The notes below the pieces were generated by a model. The model saw nothing but the letters and a program-made list of their open reading frames with translations. It ran no database searches and was not told where the DNA came from. From the NCBI GenBank assembly GCA_023334545.1, contig JAADVB010000055.1:23996-87995 (forward strand): 64,000 bases of DNA, in the 5' to 3' direction. The translations under genes and the position numbers were made by a program. Positions 30,641 through 39,896 of this stretch are shown piece by piece; the stretch's first letter is position 1; the number at the start of each line of letters is the position of its first letter. Source of the stretch: Salisapilia sapeloensis (lineage: Eukaryota > Oomycota > Peronosporomycetes > Peronosporales > Salisapiliaceae).

Positions 30641-32362
30641 ATGATCGTGTCGCGCGTGGCAGCAGCGTGTGCGGCGACGAGTTTGCTCTCATTCCTGACG
30701 ACGACGGATGCTGCGTACTCGAACGACTACGAGTACGATGGCAAGACGGTCTACTGCGTTTGGATGGACCAAGGCATGGGTGTCACGTCTTTGGACACGA
30801 GCTACATCCATGCCTCGGGTAGCGGAAGCGAATGTCCGCTCGCGCTTACGATTAAGCAGGAGAACTCGGGCGTTATCAATGCTGGCGAACCCATTTCCTA
30901 CAGTTTCGAAGCTACACTTTCCATGGACGACAATGTCTTCGACATGACAGGACTCCAGGCGACTGTGACGGACCCGACGACTCGAAGGCCGGTGCAGATT
31001 GGGCATGCGAATGTCCACGCGTGTGACCAAGGCACGATCTGTGACATCTTTACGGACGGAGCCAACAGGAAGATTTCGCCGCAGGAAACGTCTAATTTCA
31101 CAGCTTCCGGTAAAGCTGATTTCTCCCAAGAGCTGACGTTTGATGAGGACGGGGACTACAACATCTTTGCCCATATTATCCTTCCTCCGGTCGATCCGAA
31201 CGAGGAAGCATATCACTTTATGACGTTCACAAAGGCAACGGTTGGCGCTGGAGAGACAACGACCACCAATGCCGATTCAGGGGAAGATGGAGAGGCTAGC
31301 CACGCAGCCATGATCGGTGTCATCGTTGCAGCTGCGGTGGTCCTGTTAGCGCTAGTAGCGTTCGTACTGCACCGACGAAAGAAGAAGACAGAGGAGTATG
31401 TAGAACCGAGAGGACCGAACGGAGAATTGTACGATGGTTCGGCGTACGCTCAGTCGAGTGTGACAAAGCCCACGCAGAGCGTGCCGGACTGGGGAAGCGG
31501 AGGTACTCACACGCAAGATTTCGCTACCTTCCACATGCCGCAGTCCAACTTCTCCAATACGTCTAATCCGGCGTGGGAACAGAACCAGCAGCCTCCAGGT
31601 CTAAGCGCGAGTGCACTCACGTTCGACTACAACGCCCAGACCGTTCGTAGTGCGAGCCAATGGGAGAGTCAGCGAACGCTTTTCAGTAATCCGGAAGAGG
31701 AAAGAAGATCGAGTTTCCCCAAGAGACGAGCGTCGTCTGGCCAGTCCGACGACACGATCAGTCAGAGAGGAGGCTCGTACTTTTTGGAAGCGCATCAGGA
31801 TGACCCTCGCGTGCCGCCGTTTGATTACCACACGCTCGGTACGATGGACGAGTCGTCTGATGCCCGATTCCGAAACGATTCCGATGCGACTGTACCTCCG
31901 GAAGCATTCGACAGCCGTCATCAAAAGTACTCAAAGAACCATGACGGAGACATGTTCGAGTCGGACTCGGATCTCACGTATACGTTCGACAGCCAGAATG
32001 CCATGCCGATGCCCAAGCAGAACTACGCACCTGGCTACAAGACGGACATTCCTTCGCCCATGGACTCGGAAGTCTACAAGACTAACATGTACAGCCATCC
32101 GGAAGACCGTTTGTCCGACTCGACGGCGAACACCAACTACTTCAACGAGTCGCAGTTCGCGGCGAGTGACATTCGAAGCACTGCAGAATACTCTCGTGGC
32201 ACCAATGCACGACGAGGCTCGGAAGAGTCGTATGCGTCGGACGCCACCTTTGACTTTACGAACGAGATCAAGGACAACGCTGCTTCCATGCACGGACCTA
32301 GCCGAGCCAAGAACCCTCGATTCGCACCTCATGCTTCCGACCCTGACAACTACGAGTTTTAA
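30641..32362 (+). CDS. Type I membrane protein with four-Cys ectodomain (family member 1)
   Basis: Single exon, 573 residues. Signal peptide 1-24 (MIVSRVAAACAATSLLSFL..TDA). The ectodomain of about 190 residues has YC, EC-P and C-x5-C (CDQGTIC) cysteines and a conserved strand EDGDYNIFAHIILPP followed by a Tyr-rich step before the membrane. One TM helix (AAMIGVIVAAAVVLLALVAFVLH) and a stop-transfer RRKKK follow. The cytosolic tail of about 310 residues is rich in Ser, Asp, Tyr and Asn with no catalytic domain (SDATFDFTNE, ESDSDLTYTFDS). Members at 37297 and 42957 share the layout. I know no named family. A cell-surface receptor or wall sensor with a phospho-regulated tail is inference. Confidence 0.72.
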   Translation: MIVSRVAAACAATSLLSFLTTTDAAYSNDYEYDGKTVYCVWMDQGMGVTSLDTSYIHASGSGSECPLALTIKQENSGVINAGEPISYSFEATLSMDDNVFDMTGLQATVTDPTTRRPVQIGHANVHACDQGTICDIFTDGANRKISPQETSNFTASGKADFSQELTFDEDGDYNIFAHIILPPVDPNEEAYHFMTFTKATVGAGETTTTNADSGEDGEASHAAMIGVIVAAAVVLLALVAFVLHRRKKKTEEYVEPRGPNGELYDGSAYAQSSVTKPTQSVPDWGSGGTHTQDFATFHMPQSNFSNTSNPAWEQNQQPPGLSASALTFDYNAQTVRSASQWESQRTLFSNPEEERRSSFPKRRASSGQSDDTISQRGGSYFLEAHQDDPRVPPFDYHTLGTMDESSDARFRNDSDATVPPEAFDSRHQKYSKNHDGDMFESDSDLTYTFDSQNAMPMPKQNYAPGYKTDIPSPMDSEVYKTNMYSHPEDRLSDSTANTNYFNESQFAASDIRSTAEYSRGTNARRGSEESYASDATFDFTNEIKDNAASMHGPSRAKNPRFAPHASDPDNYEF

Positions 32363-32401
32363 TTTCATGAAAACAAAAAGTGTTGTGTACACGAAGGGTG
32401 T

Positions 32402-33436
32402 TTATTCCTGCTTTCTCTTCTTCTTACTTGGCTCCTTGGACGCTAGTTTCTTCGCTAATGACTTCTTCGCTTCCTCTCCCTTGTGCCAATACGTCCCGTC
32501 CTGCTTCCGGAAACTCTGTTTCGGACCGGCGCCTGCCGTGTCCAGGTCGATGAGGACCATGCGATCTCCTATACGCATCCCGCTCTTCTTCACGGCATTC
32601 CGAGCGCTCTTTTCGTCTGCAAACTCGACGTAGCCAAAGCCTTTCAGTTTCTTCGTGTGGTTCCACATCGGCAAACGAACGCTCACGATGCTGCCACAAG
32701 GCTCGAGCGCTTTCTGAATATCCTGTTCCTCGATATCGTACGGAAGCTGCTTAATGAAGACTGTGCGGATGTTGCGTGTGTTCTTCTGACCTAGGTTGGC
32801 TCGCGCGCGTTGGGACTGTTCAACTACGCGAGGCGTCTGGGCTTTCCGGATGGTCAGATATCGCTTCAGTAGGTACTTGCCATCGAGCTGTAGTGCCTTT
32901 TCGACCGATTTCGGTGAATCAAAGCTAATGTGCGCGTAGCCACGGGGCTTACCAGAGTCCTGGTAACGAGGAAAGCGAACTTCCTTCACGGTGCCGCACT
33001 GGGAAAAGTGTGTGACCAGATCACTTTCATCAGCGTCGTAAGAGATACCTTCGACGTAGACGGTGGCCTCAGTCTTGGCTTTGGCCTCCTCCTCTTCTAC
33101 ATTATCGGCATTGGCGTCCGTCCCGCCCTCGTCTTCATCCTCCGAAGAGCTTTCTTCCTCCTCTGTTGGCTTTTGCTCGTCTTCACTACTGGACGATTCT
33201 TCCTCCTTGTCATTGACTTCGCTAGCAGTAGGCTTGAAAAGCGTTTTTTCGGTCTCATCGTCGTCACTGTCACTGTCACTGTCAGAGGATGAGGAGCCAT
33301 CTCCACCCGAGTTGCTACTGCTTTCAGCTATTTTCACATCCGTCGTGTCGCGAGCACGCTTTTTTCCCTTCTTGGCAGCATTGGTGGAGTTTTTAGCGGA
33401 CGCATTGGAACCTTTGGTTGCAGTAGGCTTGGCCAT
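32402..33436 (-). CDS. Nucleolin-like protein with two RRMs
   Basis: Start at ATG 33436 (MAKPTATKG). 344 residues, single exon. A basic and acidic head (KKGKKRARD, SSSDSDSDSDDDETEK, EEEESSSEDEDEGG) is followed by RRM1 (EATVYVEGISYDADES, RNP1 as GKPRGYAHISF) and RRM2 (RTVFIKQLPYDIEEQDI, RNP1 as KLKGFGYVEFA). The C-terminus is basic (KKLASKEPSKKKRKQE). The acidic-plus-RRM layout matches nucleolin/Nsr1-type nucleolar proteins in rRNA processing. There are no GAR repeats, so it may be another ribosome-biogenesis RRM protein. It is convergent with the membrane-protein gene, 39 bp away. Confidence 0.8.
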   Translation of the reverse strand: MAKPTATKGSNASAKNSTNAAKKGKKRARDTTDVKIAESSSNSGGDGSSSSDSDSDSDDDETEKTLFKPTASEVNDKEEESSSSEDEQKPTEEEESSSEDEDEGGTDANADNVEEEEAKAKTEATVYVEGISYDADESDLVTHFSQCGTVKEVRFPRYQDSGKPRGYAHISFDSPKSVEKALQLDGKYLLKRYLTIRKAQTPRVVEQSQRARANLGQKNTRNIRTVFIKQLPYDIEEQDIQKALEPCGSIVSVRLPMWNHTKKLKGFGYVEFADEKSARNAVKKSGMRIGDRMVLIDLDTAGAGPKQSFRKQDGTYWHKGEEAKKSLAKKLASKEPSKKKRKQE

Positions 33437-33924
33437 GGCTTCGTCCGAGTGTCTGAGCTGGTCGTGTCCAGAGCCAACGGTCATACATGCCAAAAACGGT
33501 AATTCTACTAGCATGTAAGACAAATAGAGATTCATTCATAAAATTATAGACAAAAGCGGAAGTTATACAATTGATACTTTAATTTGGATTAGAAGGGTGG
33601 CCAAAGCAAGGCACTCGAAGTATGCAAGTCCAAATGCTCATGGAAAAATACAGAGAATGGCTTGCCTTGAAGAGGCTGTCGATCTAGTCTAAAACATCAC
33701 TTGTGGAGCATCTACAGTTGTCTGGACTGCTAGTAAAGACACAGTTCTTGGCATTCGTTGAGTCATGCTTGCAGGCGGATTGGGCATGGGAACAGATACA
33801 TTTTAGATGGCCAATCTGTCAAATCATTGTTTCTGATTACAAGAGTAGGACAACAGATGTCCTGTCACGCACGATACTTAGGCATGGAGGAGCTACTTCC
33901 ATTACGATTTGATCTACCGAAGGA
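33437..33924. promoter_or_regulatory. Divergent intergenic region, 488 bp
   Basis: A non-coding gap between the RRM gene and the second MFS gene. No gene, repeat or clear promoter motif was recognised in it. Confidence 0.4.
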
Positions 33925-35298
33925 ATGAAAGGTCCAGGAGACACTTCGATGTCTTATACGGACGTCACGAGACGTGTGGTTAGTGCTCTTGCAGGGTTTT
34001 CCATCTACTTTTGTGTAGGGTCAGTGGATGCAGTCTCTGCCTGGAATGCGCAACTCAAGACGGAGCTAGGGTATTCGCATGGGGAAATGCAGCTCGTCCT
34101 CTCGCTTGCTGTATTTGGTGCTTTGTTTGGAGTACCACCAGGATATGTGCACGACCGACTTGGTTCTCATAAGAGCGCCTTCATCGGTGCCACGATGCTC
34201 GGAGCCATCTACTTTGGACTCGCGTACGGTATCCAGCATTATCCACAGTACATGTCATCCTACGTGGTCGGCGTCTTGCTTGCAATGGCGGGACAAGTAG
34301 CCCATCTAGGCATTTTCGCAGCTCTAGTGACCAATGAAGGCTTGTTCGGACCGGCGCATCGAGGAAAGATCATCTCGTTCGGCCTGGCATCTGACAGCGC
34401 TGGTGCAGCATCCTTCGCTGTCATCTACTCTACTTACTATGATGCAAACCTCGTTGGCTACTTTTACTTTTTATGCATCCTGTTCGCAGCTACGTACGCC
34501 TTTGCATGGCTTACTCTTTATCCTCATGCCACGAAGGGGAATGGGCATGAACGGGAGGAAGCTTTGCTGGCACCGCCGGAAGAGTCGCAGCTTCTCCCGG
34601 ATGTGTCAAAGGCGGAAGCGTCAGGAGGCAACGAGTATCCAGAGTCAGCAGTTCCAGTGGAGGAAGAGATTACCGGAATGGAGCTGCTACGAGACACTCG
34701 CTTTTGGTTTTTATTCATCATCATGTTCATCATGGATGGAGCAGCAAAATTCATTATCTCCAACATCTCTTTTGTCACAGAGTCCATTGGAGGTCCCATG
34801 GACCAAGTGCCGAAGATGGTGGCGCTCTACTCCATCACTAGCTGTGCGGCGAAGCTGGTTACTGGGGCGCTCTCAGACTACTTTTTGGATCATATTCCTC
34901 GTGTTCATTTCATGTCACTGTCAAGCGTCTTGATGATGTTTACCTTTGTGCTCTTCCTGGTACTACCGCCGAGTGCCGTGGTGGTACCCGTGACGCTTTG
35001 TGGTGTCTCCATTGGCGTCTTATTCGCAAGTTTTCCGGTCATCACGAGAGAAGTATTCGGTATCCGGCACTTGGGGTTCAACTTTGGTGTCTTGAGCTTG
35101 GCCTGTGCGCTTGGCTACCCGCTCGCCTTTAGCCCCATCTCATCCTTCGTGTACAACTATGCTAGTCAGGAAGCGGGCAAGTGTCTTGGGTACATGTGTT
35201 TCGCGCCTACGTTCGCCGTAGCGTTCGTGGCGGGAGGCTTTTCACTCTTCTACTGCATCCGCTTTGCCCAGCGTCAGTCCTATAAGCAGCTCCAGTGA
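33925..35298 (+). CDS. MFS transporter, nodulin-like (paralogue 2 of 3)
   Basis: Single exon, 457 residues, twelve TM segments. SVDAVSAWNAQLKTELGYSHGE, GYVHDRLGSHKS, EEEITGMELLRDTRFWFLF and ESIGGPMDQVPKMVALYS are clear counterparts of paralogue 1. GIRHLGFNFGVLSLACALGYPLAFSPISSF and the cysteine pair KCLGYMCFAP match too. This copy and paralogue 1 look closer to each other than to paralogue 3. The central cytosolic loop (about residues 205-255) is acidic and variable between copies, which may be where regulation differs. The next gene is paralogue 3, 114 bp downstream on the same strand. Confidence 0.85.
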   Translation: MKGPGDTSMSYTDVTRRVVSALAGFSIYFCVGSVDAVSAWNAQLKTELGYSHGEMQLVLSLAVFGALFGVPPGYVHDRLGSHKSAFIGATMLGAIYFGLAYGIQHYPQYMSSYVVGVLLAMAGQVAHLGIFAALVTNEGLFGPAHRGKIISFGLASDSAGAASFAVIYSTYYDANLVGYFYFLCILFAATYAFAWLTLYPHATKGNGHEREEALLAPPEESQLLPDVSKAEASGGNEYPESAVPVEEEITGMELLRDTRFWFLFIIMFIMDGAAKFIISNISFVTESIGGPMDQVPKMVALYSITSCAAKLVTGALSDYFLDHIPRVHFMSLSSVLMMFTFVLFLVLPPSAVVVPVTLCGVSIGVLFASFPVITREVFGIRHLGFNFGVLSLACALGYPLAFSPISSFVYNYASQEAGKCLGYMCFAPTFAVAFVAGGFSLFYCIRFAQRQSYKQLQ

Positions 35299-35412
35299 GA
35301 TACTTTGGATAGTCGGAAGATCCGAAATGGCTACAAAAGGATACCGTTCAAATGGCTAATTTCAAAAATACTGAAACTTTGAATTGCATTCTCGTACAAG
35401 TATAATTGAATC

Positions 35413-36771
35413 ATGACCATCTCGGCGGTCCGTCGAGCTGCCAGCCTCACGACTGGAGTGTTCATCATGGTCGGCGTAGGATCTATTTACGGCATTTCGG
35501 CTTGGAATGCAGACCTCAAGGAGCTGCTGCAGTGCTCACAAGCCGGCATTTCGACGGTGTCGTCAATGGCGCTCTTTGGCACGTACCTCTCCTGGGGTCC
35601 AGGCGTCGTCTTCGACATGTTGGGGACGTCCAGAAGCGTTGTCATCGCGGCAGTCGGCCTATTCGCATTGCATGCACTGCTCTACCTGCTCTTGGCATAC
35701 ACTCCTGAGAGCGTGGGTGCCTGGACTGTTGGCTGGTGCCTGTTTGGCGTGGGGCAAGTGGGAGCATTCTGCATCTTTTCCTCCATCGTCTCAAATGAAA
35801 GTCTGTTCGGTGCTTCGAGTCGAGGAAAAGTGATGGCTGTATTGACTTCCTCCTATAGTTGCGGAGGGGCCGTCTTTGCTTTTATCTACCACCATGCTTT
35901 TAATGATGACGTTCCTGACTACTTTTTATTCCTCGGACTCTATCTATTCGTAGTTTGCTTGCTCGGCTGGTTTGTCTTTATACAAGGGAAAAGCATTGAG
36001 GGCAAATATGACAGCGGAATGGAAGTGGTGGCCGCGAATACAGAAGCTGGAGATGCCGTTGATGAAGGCAGATGGGAAGATGAAGTACCTGACATGACGG
36101 GCCTAGACTTGCTGAAAGACGAGAGGTTTTGGCTTTTGTTTGTACCTGTCCTAGTCGTCATAGGCGCTGGGCTGCTTGTAATGTCGACGCTGTCCTTCAT
36201 CGTCGAGTCCCTGGAAGGTCCGATGGAGCAGGTTCCGACGATGGTGGCCATTTTCTCCATTTGCAACACTGTCACGAGACTGGCAACTGGAGCCATTTCC
36301 GACCATCTAATTGATCGCTATCCGAGAGGTTACTGTGCGGCTGCTGCCTCCATCAGCACGCTCTTGACCCAGATTGTCTTTCTGACAATCCCGTCAAATG
36401 CACTCATGGTACCTGTCGCCCTTGCAGGCGTATCGGAGGGAGTGATGTTTGCAACGTTCCCTGTTGTTATACGTGAAACCTTTGGCTTGCGCCATTTTGG
36501 TAAAAACTATGGCATCATCAGCCTAGCGAACTGCATCGGGTACCCACTATTCCTCAGCCCCCTGTCGTCGCTCGTGTATGAGTTAGCGGCCACAAATATG
36601 GAAGATGGTACAGACAAGTGTATTGGGAGTCACTGCTTTCGACCGATCTTTCTACTAGTAATTGTACTTAGCGCCATCTCTTTCATGTCTTGCATGCGAT
36701 TGATCCGACTTCAACGTCGAGCCACGTATCAACCGATTTCGGAGAAACTTAGGCAAGGCATAGAGCTTTAG
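35413..36771 (+). CDS. MFS transporter, nodulin-like (paralogue 3 of 3)
   Basis: Single exon, 452 residues. GSIYGISAWNADLKELLQCSQ, GVVFDMLGTSRSVV, DMTGLDLLKDERFWLLF and ESLEGPMEQVPTMVAIFSICNTVTRLATGAISDHLI identify it as a more divergent member. FGLRHFGKNYGIISLANCIGYPLFLSPLSSLVYE and KCIGSHCFRP keep the family end. Compared with the other two, an SDYFL motif has become SDHLI. A tandem duplication followed by drift is the simplest reading. Substrate unknown. Confidence 0.85.
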   Translation: MTISAVRRAASLTTGVFIMVGVGSIYGISAWNADLKELLQCSQAGISTVSSMALFGTYLSWGPGVVFDMLGTSRSVVIAAVGLFALHALLYLLLAYTPESVGAWTVGWCLFGVGQVGAFCIFSSIVSNESLFGASSRGKVMAVLTSSYSCGGAVFAFIYHHAFNDDVPDYFLFLGLYLFVVCLLGWFVFIQGKSIEGKYDSGMEVVAANTEAGDAVDEGRWEDEVPDMTGLDLLKDERFWLLFVPVLVVIGAGLLVMSTLSFIVESLEGPMEQVPTMVAIFSICNTVTRLATGAISDHLIDRYPRGYCAAAASISTLLTQIVFLTIPSNALMVPVALAGVSEGVMFATFPVVIRETFGLRHFGKNYGIISLANCIGYPLFLSPLSSLVYELAATNMEDGTDKCIGSHCFRPIFLLVIVLSAISFMSCMRLIRLQRRATYQPISEKLRQGIEL

Positions 36772-37296
36772 GTTGTAGTAGTCTCTGAATCCTGGGCTAC
36801 ATCCGCGTAAATCAATTGAACGAGGACGCGAGGAATGAGCGATGCAAGTGCCGAAAAATACGGACAAAAATCCACGCGTAGCTTTGGCACGAATTCTTTC
36901 TGTTGCTAGTGTCCCACTACGATCCTATGATGGCGAGGATAGACACTTTTTGCTGCGTCTTGAGTGTATAGTGCAGTCTAGTGCACACCAGTGCCGGATG
37001 TGATTCGTGAATGGCAGAAGAAACCAAAAGTAGAATTTTATACGCGAATGTACCCGACTAGACCATGCACCATCGCAACGTGTCGATATAGTACTTGTAT
37101 TTTCTAAGAAAGGCGATGGTTGGTTTTATTCTTGCGGTTACGTTCTAGATGCGCTCTACTGTCCTTTCGGTAGTTTGAACTTGGCGTCTTTGGGATCGAG
37201 AGATGGCGGACTCCCCATCTTGGCACGTAACCATCGCACGCACAAACTCATTTTGGCTTTTGGCAGAGCAAATATCCACCTACCAGTCTGTTCGTG
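36772..37296. promoter_or_regulatory. Intergenic region, 525 bp
   Basis: Upstream of the second type I membrane-protein gene. Contains no gene I can support. Short frames at 37203-37388 overlap the leader of that gene in another frame. Confidence 0.4.
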
Positions 37297-38532
37297 ATGA
37301 AGTGGTCAGCATGCTCGCTACTTATAATCATCTTCTCTTTCCGTACATGGACTTCCGTTGCTGGTACGATGCACTATGTAAACGCTAGCACGCATTTGAC
37401 TTATACTCGCTTCTTGTTTCTAGATCGCATCACTTCCGAAGTTACTTATTGCTGGAGCGTTAATGCTTCTCCTAGCAAAGAAGCTGTGCGTCCAAAAGAC
37501 GTATCTGCTCAAGGCGAAGGAGATAGCTGCCCTCTTTACTTGCAATTGTCGACAAGTGACCTTTCATTTACAGAAGACGAGTCGATGATGGTCACTTGGT
37601 CGGCTATTCCTAACCAGAGTGAAGAGGACAAAATTTTCTCACTCGACCAAGTGGCCATGACGAATAGCCCGGACAAGGACTTGAGCGATAACGTAATTCG
37701 CTCCCAAGTACATCTCTGTGCTAGCGACACTGACTGCAGCATCCTCAACCAAGACTTGCTATCATTTCCTTCTACTGTGAATGTCCATAGAAACCTCACA
37801 CAGACCGGTAATGGAAACTACGATACAGAGAAGTTTGGACCTCATGAACTCGCATTAAAGACTTCTGGAAAGTTTAAGGTCATGGCTCATTTGGTTCTAG
37901 CAGCAAAAGATTCCAATCTTAGATATGAAATCGCATCGTACTTGCACATAGCAGTGGACGGATCAAAAGACACAAGTACAGAGCATTCTGAAGGTAACGA
38001 GCTGCTGTACTTCAATTTAATCGTTCTTGGTACTCTTGCCGTCGTGATCGTCATGGGAACTGTGTGCTTTACGCTTTTCGTTCACAAGGAGCAGAAAGAG
38101 TCTCCGGACCAGCTTTTGGAGCTCGGTCCAGGAAAACACAGCGATGGTGCAAGTTGCGGTGAATATCGCCAGAGCAACTTGTCGCCAATCCCTCGACGGA
38201 AATCGCACTGGACAGACCTGTACGCAACGCAAGATGCGTTGCCGGCGTCCATTCTAGATGATAGTAACAACACTCGCGCGATCTTGAGGGATAGCCGAGT
38301 GTCCTCTCCGACAGAGTCTCCAGAGTTGGCGACAATAGAATTCCACCAAACGGTCACCTACTGGGATGTGCAGCCGAACACACCTCCGCAAGCGCCTAAC
38401 TCGGACGACTCGAACTTGTTGACGCTTCACGAAAGTCCGCCAGGAGCGTTCCCAGGACACAACACGATGATCCCGTTGTCTCGTCCAAGCGTCCGGTCGT
38501 TGACAGGCAGCAGGGAGGAAACTAGTGCATGA
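37297..38532 (+). CDS. Type I membrane protein with four-Cys ectodomain (family member 2)
   Basis: Single exon, 411 residues, from ATG 37297. A signal peptide (MKWSACSLLIIIFSFRTWTSVAG) precedes an ectodomain with TYCW, SCPLYL and C-x5-C (CASDTDC), then GKFKVMAHLVLAAKDSNLRYEIASYLHI, matching member 1 in order. The TM helix is LYFNLIVLGTLAVVIVMGTVCFTLFV, with HKEQKE after it. The cytosolic tail is only about 150 residues and includes SVLPTESPELATIEF-type Ser/Thr-Pro sites. It is shorter than member 1, with the loss lying in the tail. An ATG in another frame further upstream was not chosen because it carries no signal peptide. Confidence 0.7.
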   Translation: MKWSACSLLIIIFSFRTWTSVAGTMHYVNASTHLTYTRFLFLDRITSEVTYCWSVNASPSKEAVRPKDVSAQGEGDSCPLYLQLSTSDLSFTEDESMMVTWSAIPNQSEEDKIFSLDQVAMTNSPDKDLSDNVIRSQVHLCASDTDCSILNQDLLSFPSTVNVHRNLTQTGNGNYDTEKFGPHELALKTSGKFKVMAHLVLAAKDSNLRYEIASYLHIAVDGSKDTSTEHSEGNELLYFNLIVLGTLAVVIVMGTVCFTLFVHKEQKESPDQLLELGPGKHSDGASCGEYRQSNLSPIPRRKSHWTDLYATQDALPASILDDSNNTRAILRDSRVSSPTESPELATIEFHQTVTYWDVQPNTPPQAPNSDDSNLLTLHESPPGAFPGHNTMIPLSRPSVRSLTGSREETSA

Positions 38533-38665
38533 TATATCGATGGAGTTGTTTATAATTGACTACGAAGACGCGAGTAGAATAGACGGACAAACAAGTGTAA
38601 AGATTTCACCGCAACGTCACTTTTTGTTTGTCTTACGAATAGCCTTTCGTGAAAGGCTTTTTCAT

Positions 38666-39599
38666 TCACAACGTGTAATGCACGAAGACTGCGATGGCAG
38701 CAAAGCTGAGCACGACGTGGGCCAGGGCGTTATGGTTGAAGTGGTTCTTGGATGGGATCACAACGAGCGCTTGGATGAGCGCGCTGGAGAACTTGAGTCC
38801 GTACACCAGGAGCTCGTTCATGGACGGGCCCCACTGCCAGTCGAAGGCGTAGAGACTGAGGCCCACGCCAAAGACCATGGCTGGCAAGTAGCCGAGGAAC
38901 AAGAAGAAGACGTGCATGCTGAGACTAGCCCAGATGGCTAGGACAATGTACAGAGCAGCAGCAGAGGCAATGAGTCCCGTCGCCCACGTCGCACTCAAGT
39001 ATCGACTGGCAGCAAGAGCCAGCAGGCCAAAGTTGGCGAGAATGGAGGAGCCAAGGACGACTCGCCATGTCACTTCGATGACCCTGTCGATTCCTCTGCG
39101 ACTGAGCTGGACGCCAAAGAAGCGAGCAGTTCTGTCCACAAAGTTCTGGGAGCTGCTCGCATTCGCAAAGGCTTTCATCCCTTTGAAGGCTGCATGGTGC
39201 AGCACGGCGCCAAATCCAGCGCTCATACCGAGGCCAGTGAAGTAGATCATGTACCACCAGATATCCGAGTCTTCTGGCTGGTGATACAGGAGCACGTAGG
39301 CTCCGCAGGCGAATGCCTGAGCTGCTAAGACGTAGTCCGTGATGAAGCACGCCGGCTGCGCATCCCACTCCTCACCTGTTAGCCAAATGAAAGGTTATGC
39401 ACATGCTTAAAACATAGAAATGTAGATTGCACGCACCAGTGGAGTCTTTGTACGACCAGAGAGACCAGGTGTCGGTGTCTGCCATGGCGGCGGCATCACT
39501 AAACGAATTGCTCAGGTCCTTAGCAGACTGCCTGGCTGCAGACGCTCGCTTCGTGAGCCCTTGGCGTATATTGTTAGCGTCGGATACTTGGGCCGTCAT
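38666..39599 (-). CDS. Seven-TM protein, possible CREST-superfamily relative
   Basis: Two exons, 39437-39599 and 38666-39376, joined in STGEEWDAQP. The ATG at 39599 gives a polar N-terminus (MTAQVSDANN). A later ATG at 39485 is possible. Seven hydrophobic helices follow: FITDYVLAAQAFACGAYVLL, WWYMIYFTGLGMSAGFGAVL, VVLGSSILANFGLLALA, LIASAAALYIVLAIWAS, FFLFLGYLPAMVFGVGL, GLKFSSALIQALVVI and HVVLSFAAIAVFVHY. Conserved-looking His residues sit in AVLHHAAF and FNHNALAHVV. Histidines at such helix ends are the hallmark of CREST hydrolases (alkaline ceramidases, PAQRs). No direct match was recognised, so the link is a hypothesis. Confidence 0.6.
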
Positions 39600-39896
39600 C
39601 GGTTCGCACAGCTTTCGTTCTATTTCTGTGGTTCTCTCGTACTTGTCAACTTCCAATTCGTTCTGGACGCCGCACGAAGCAGTCGCGATGGAACCTAGCT
39701 CCGGTTTTAGGCCAATCAAATCACAGCTGACGCTGATGGATTACTTGACTCATGGCAACTTGGCACGTTTTAACGAGGGTTCTGTCGGTTGCAACCACTA
39801 TTATATAATAATTCTAGATGAAAATGCGACCAAGGTCGAAAAAACTATTTTATTTATAGCCGTGGGAGCTGCCTACATTCGTTGCAAGTGCTTAGT

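Noticed and set aside
31611-32633. Plus-strand frame of 340 codons over the tail of the type I membrane protein
   Set aside because: Arg/Thr-rich with no pattern, and overlapping two genes with better support. A shadow of Ser/Asp codons.
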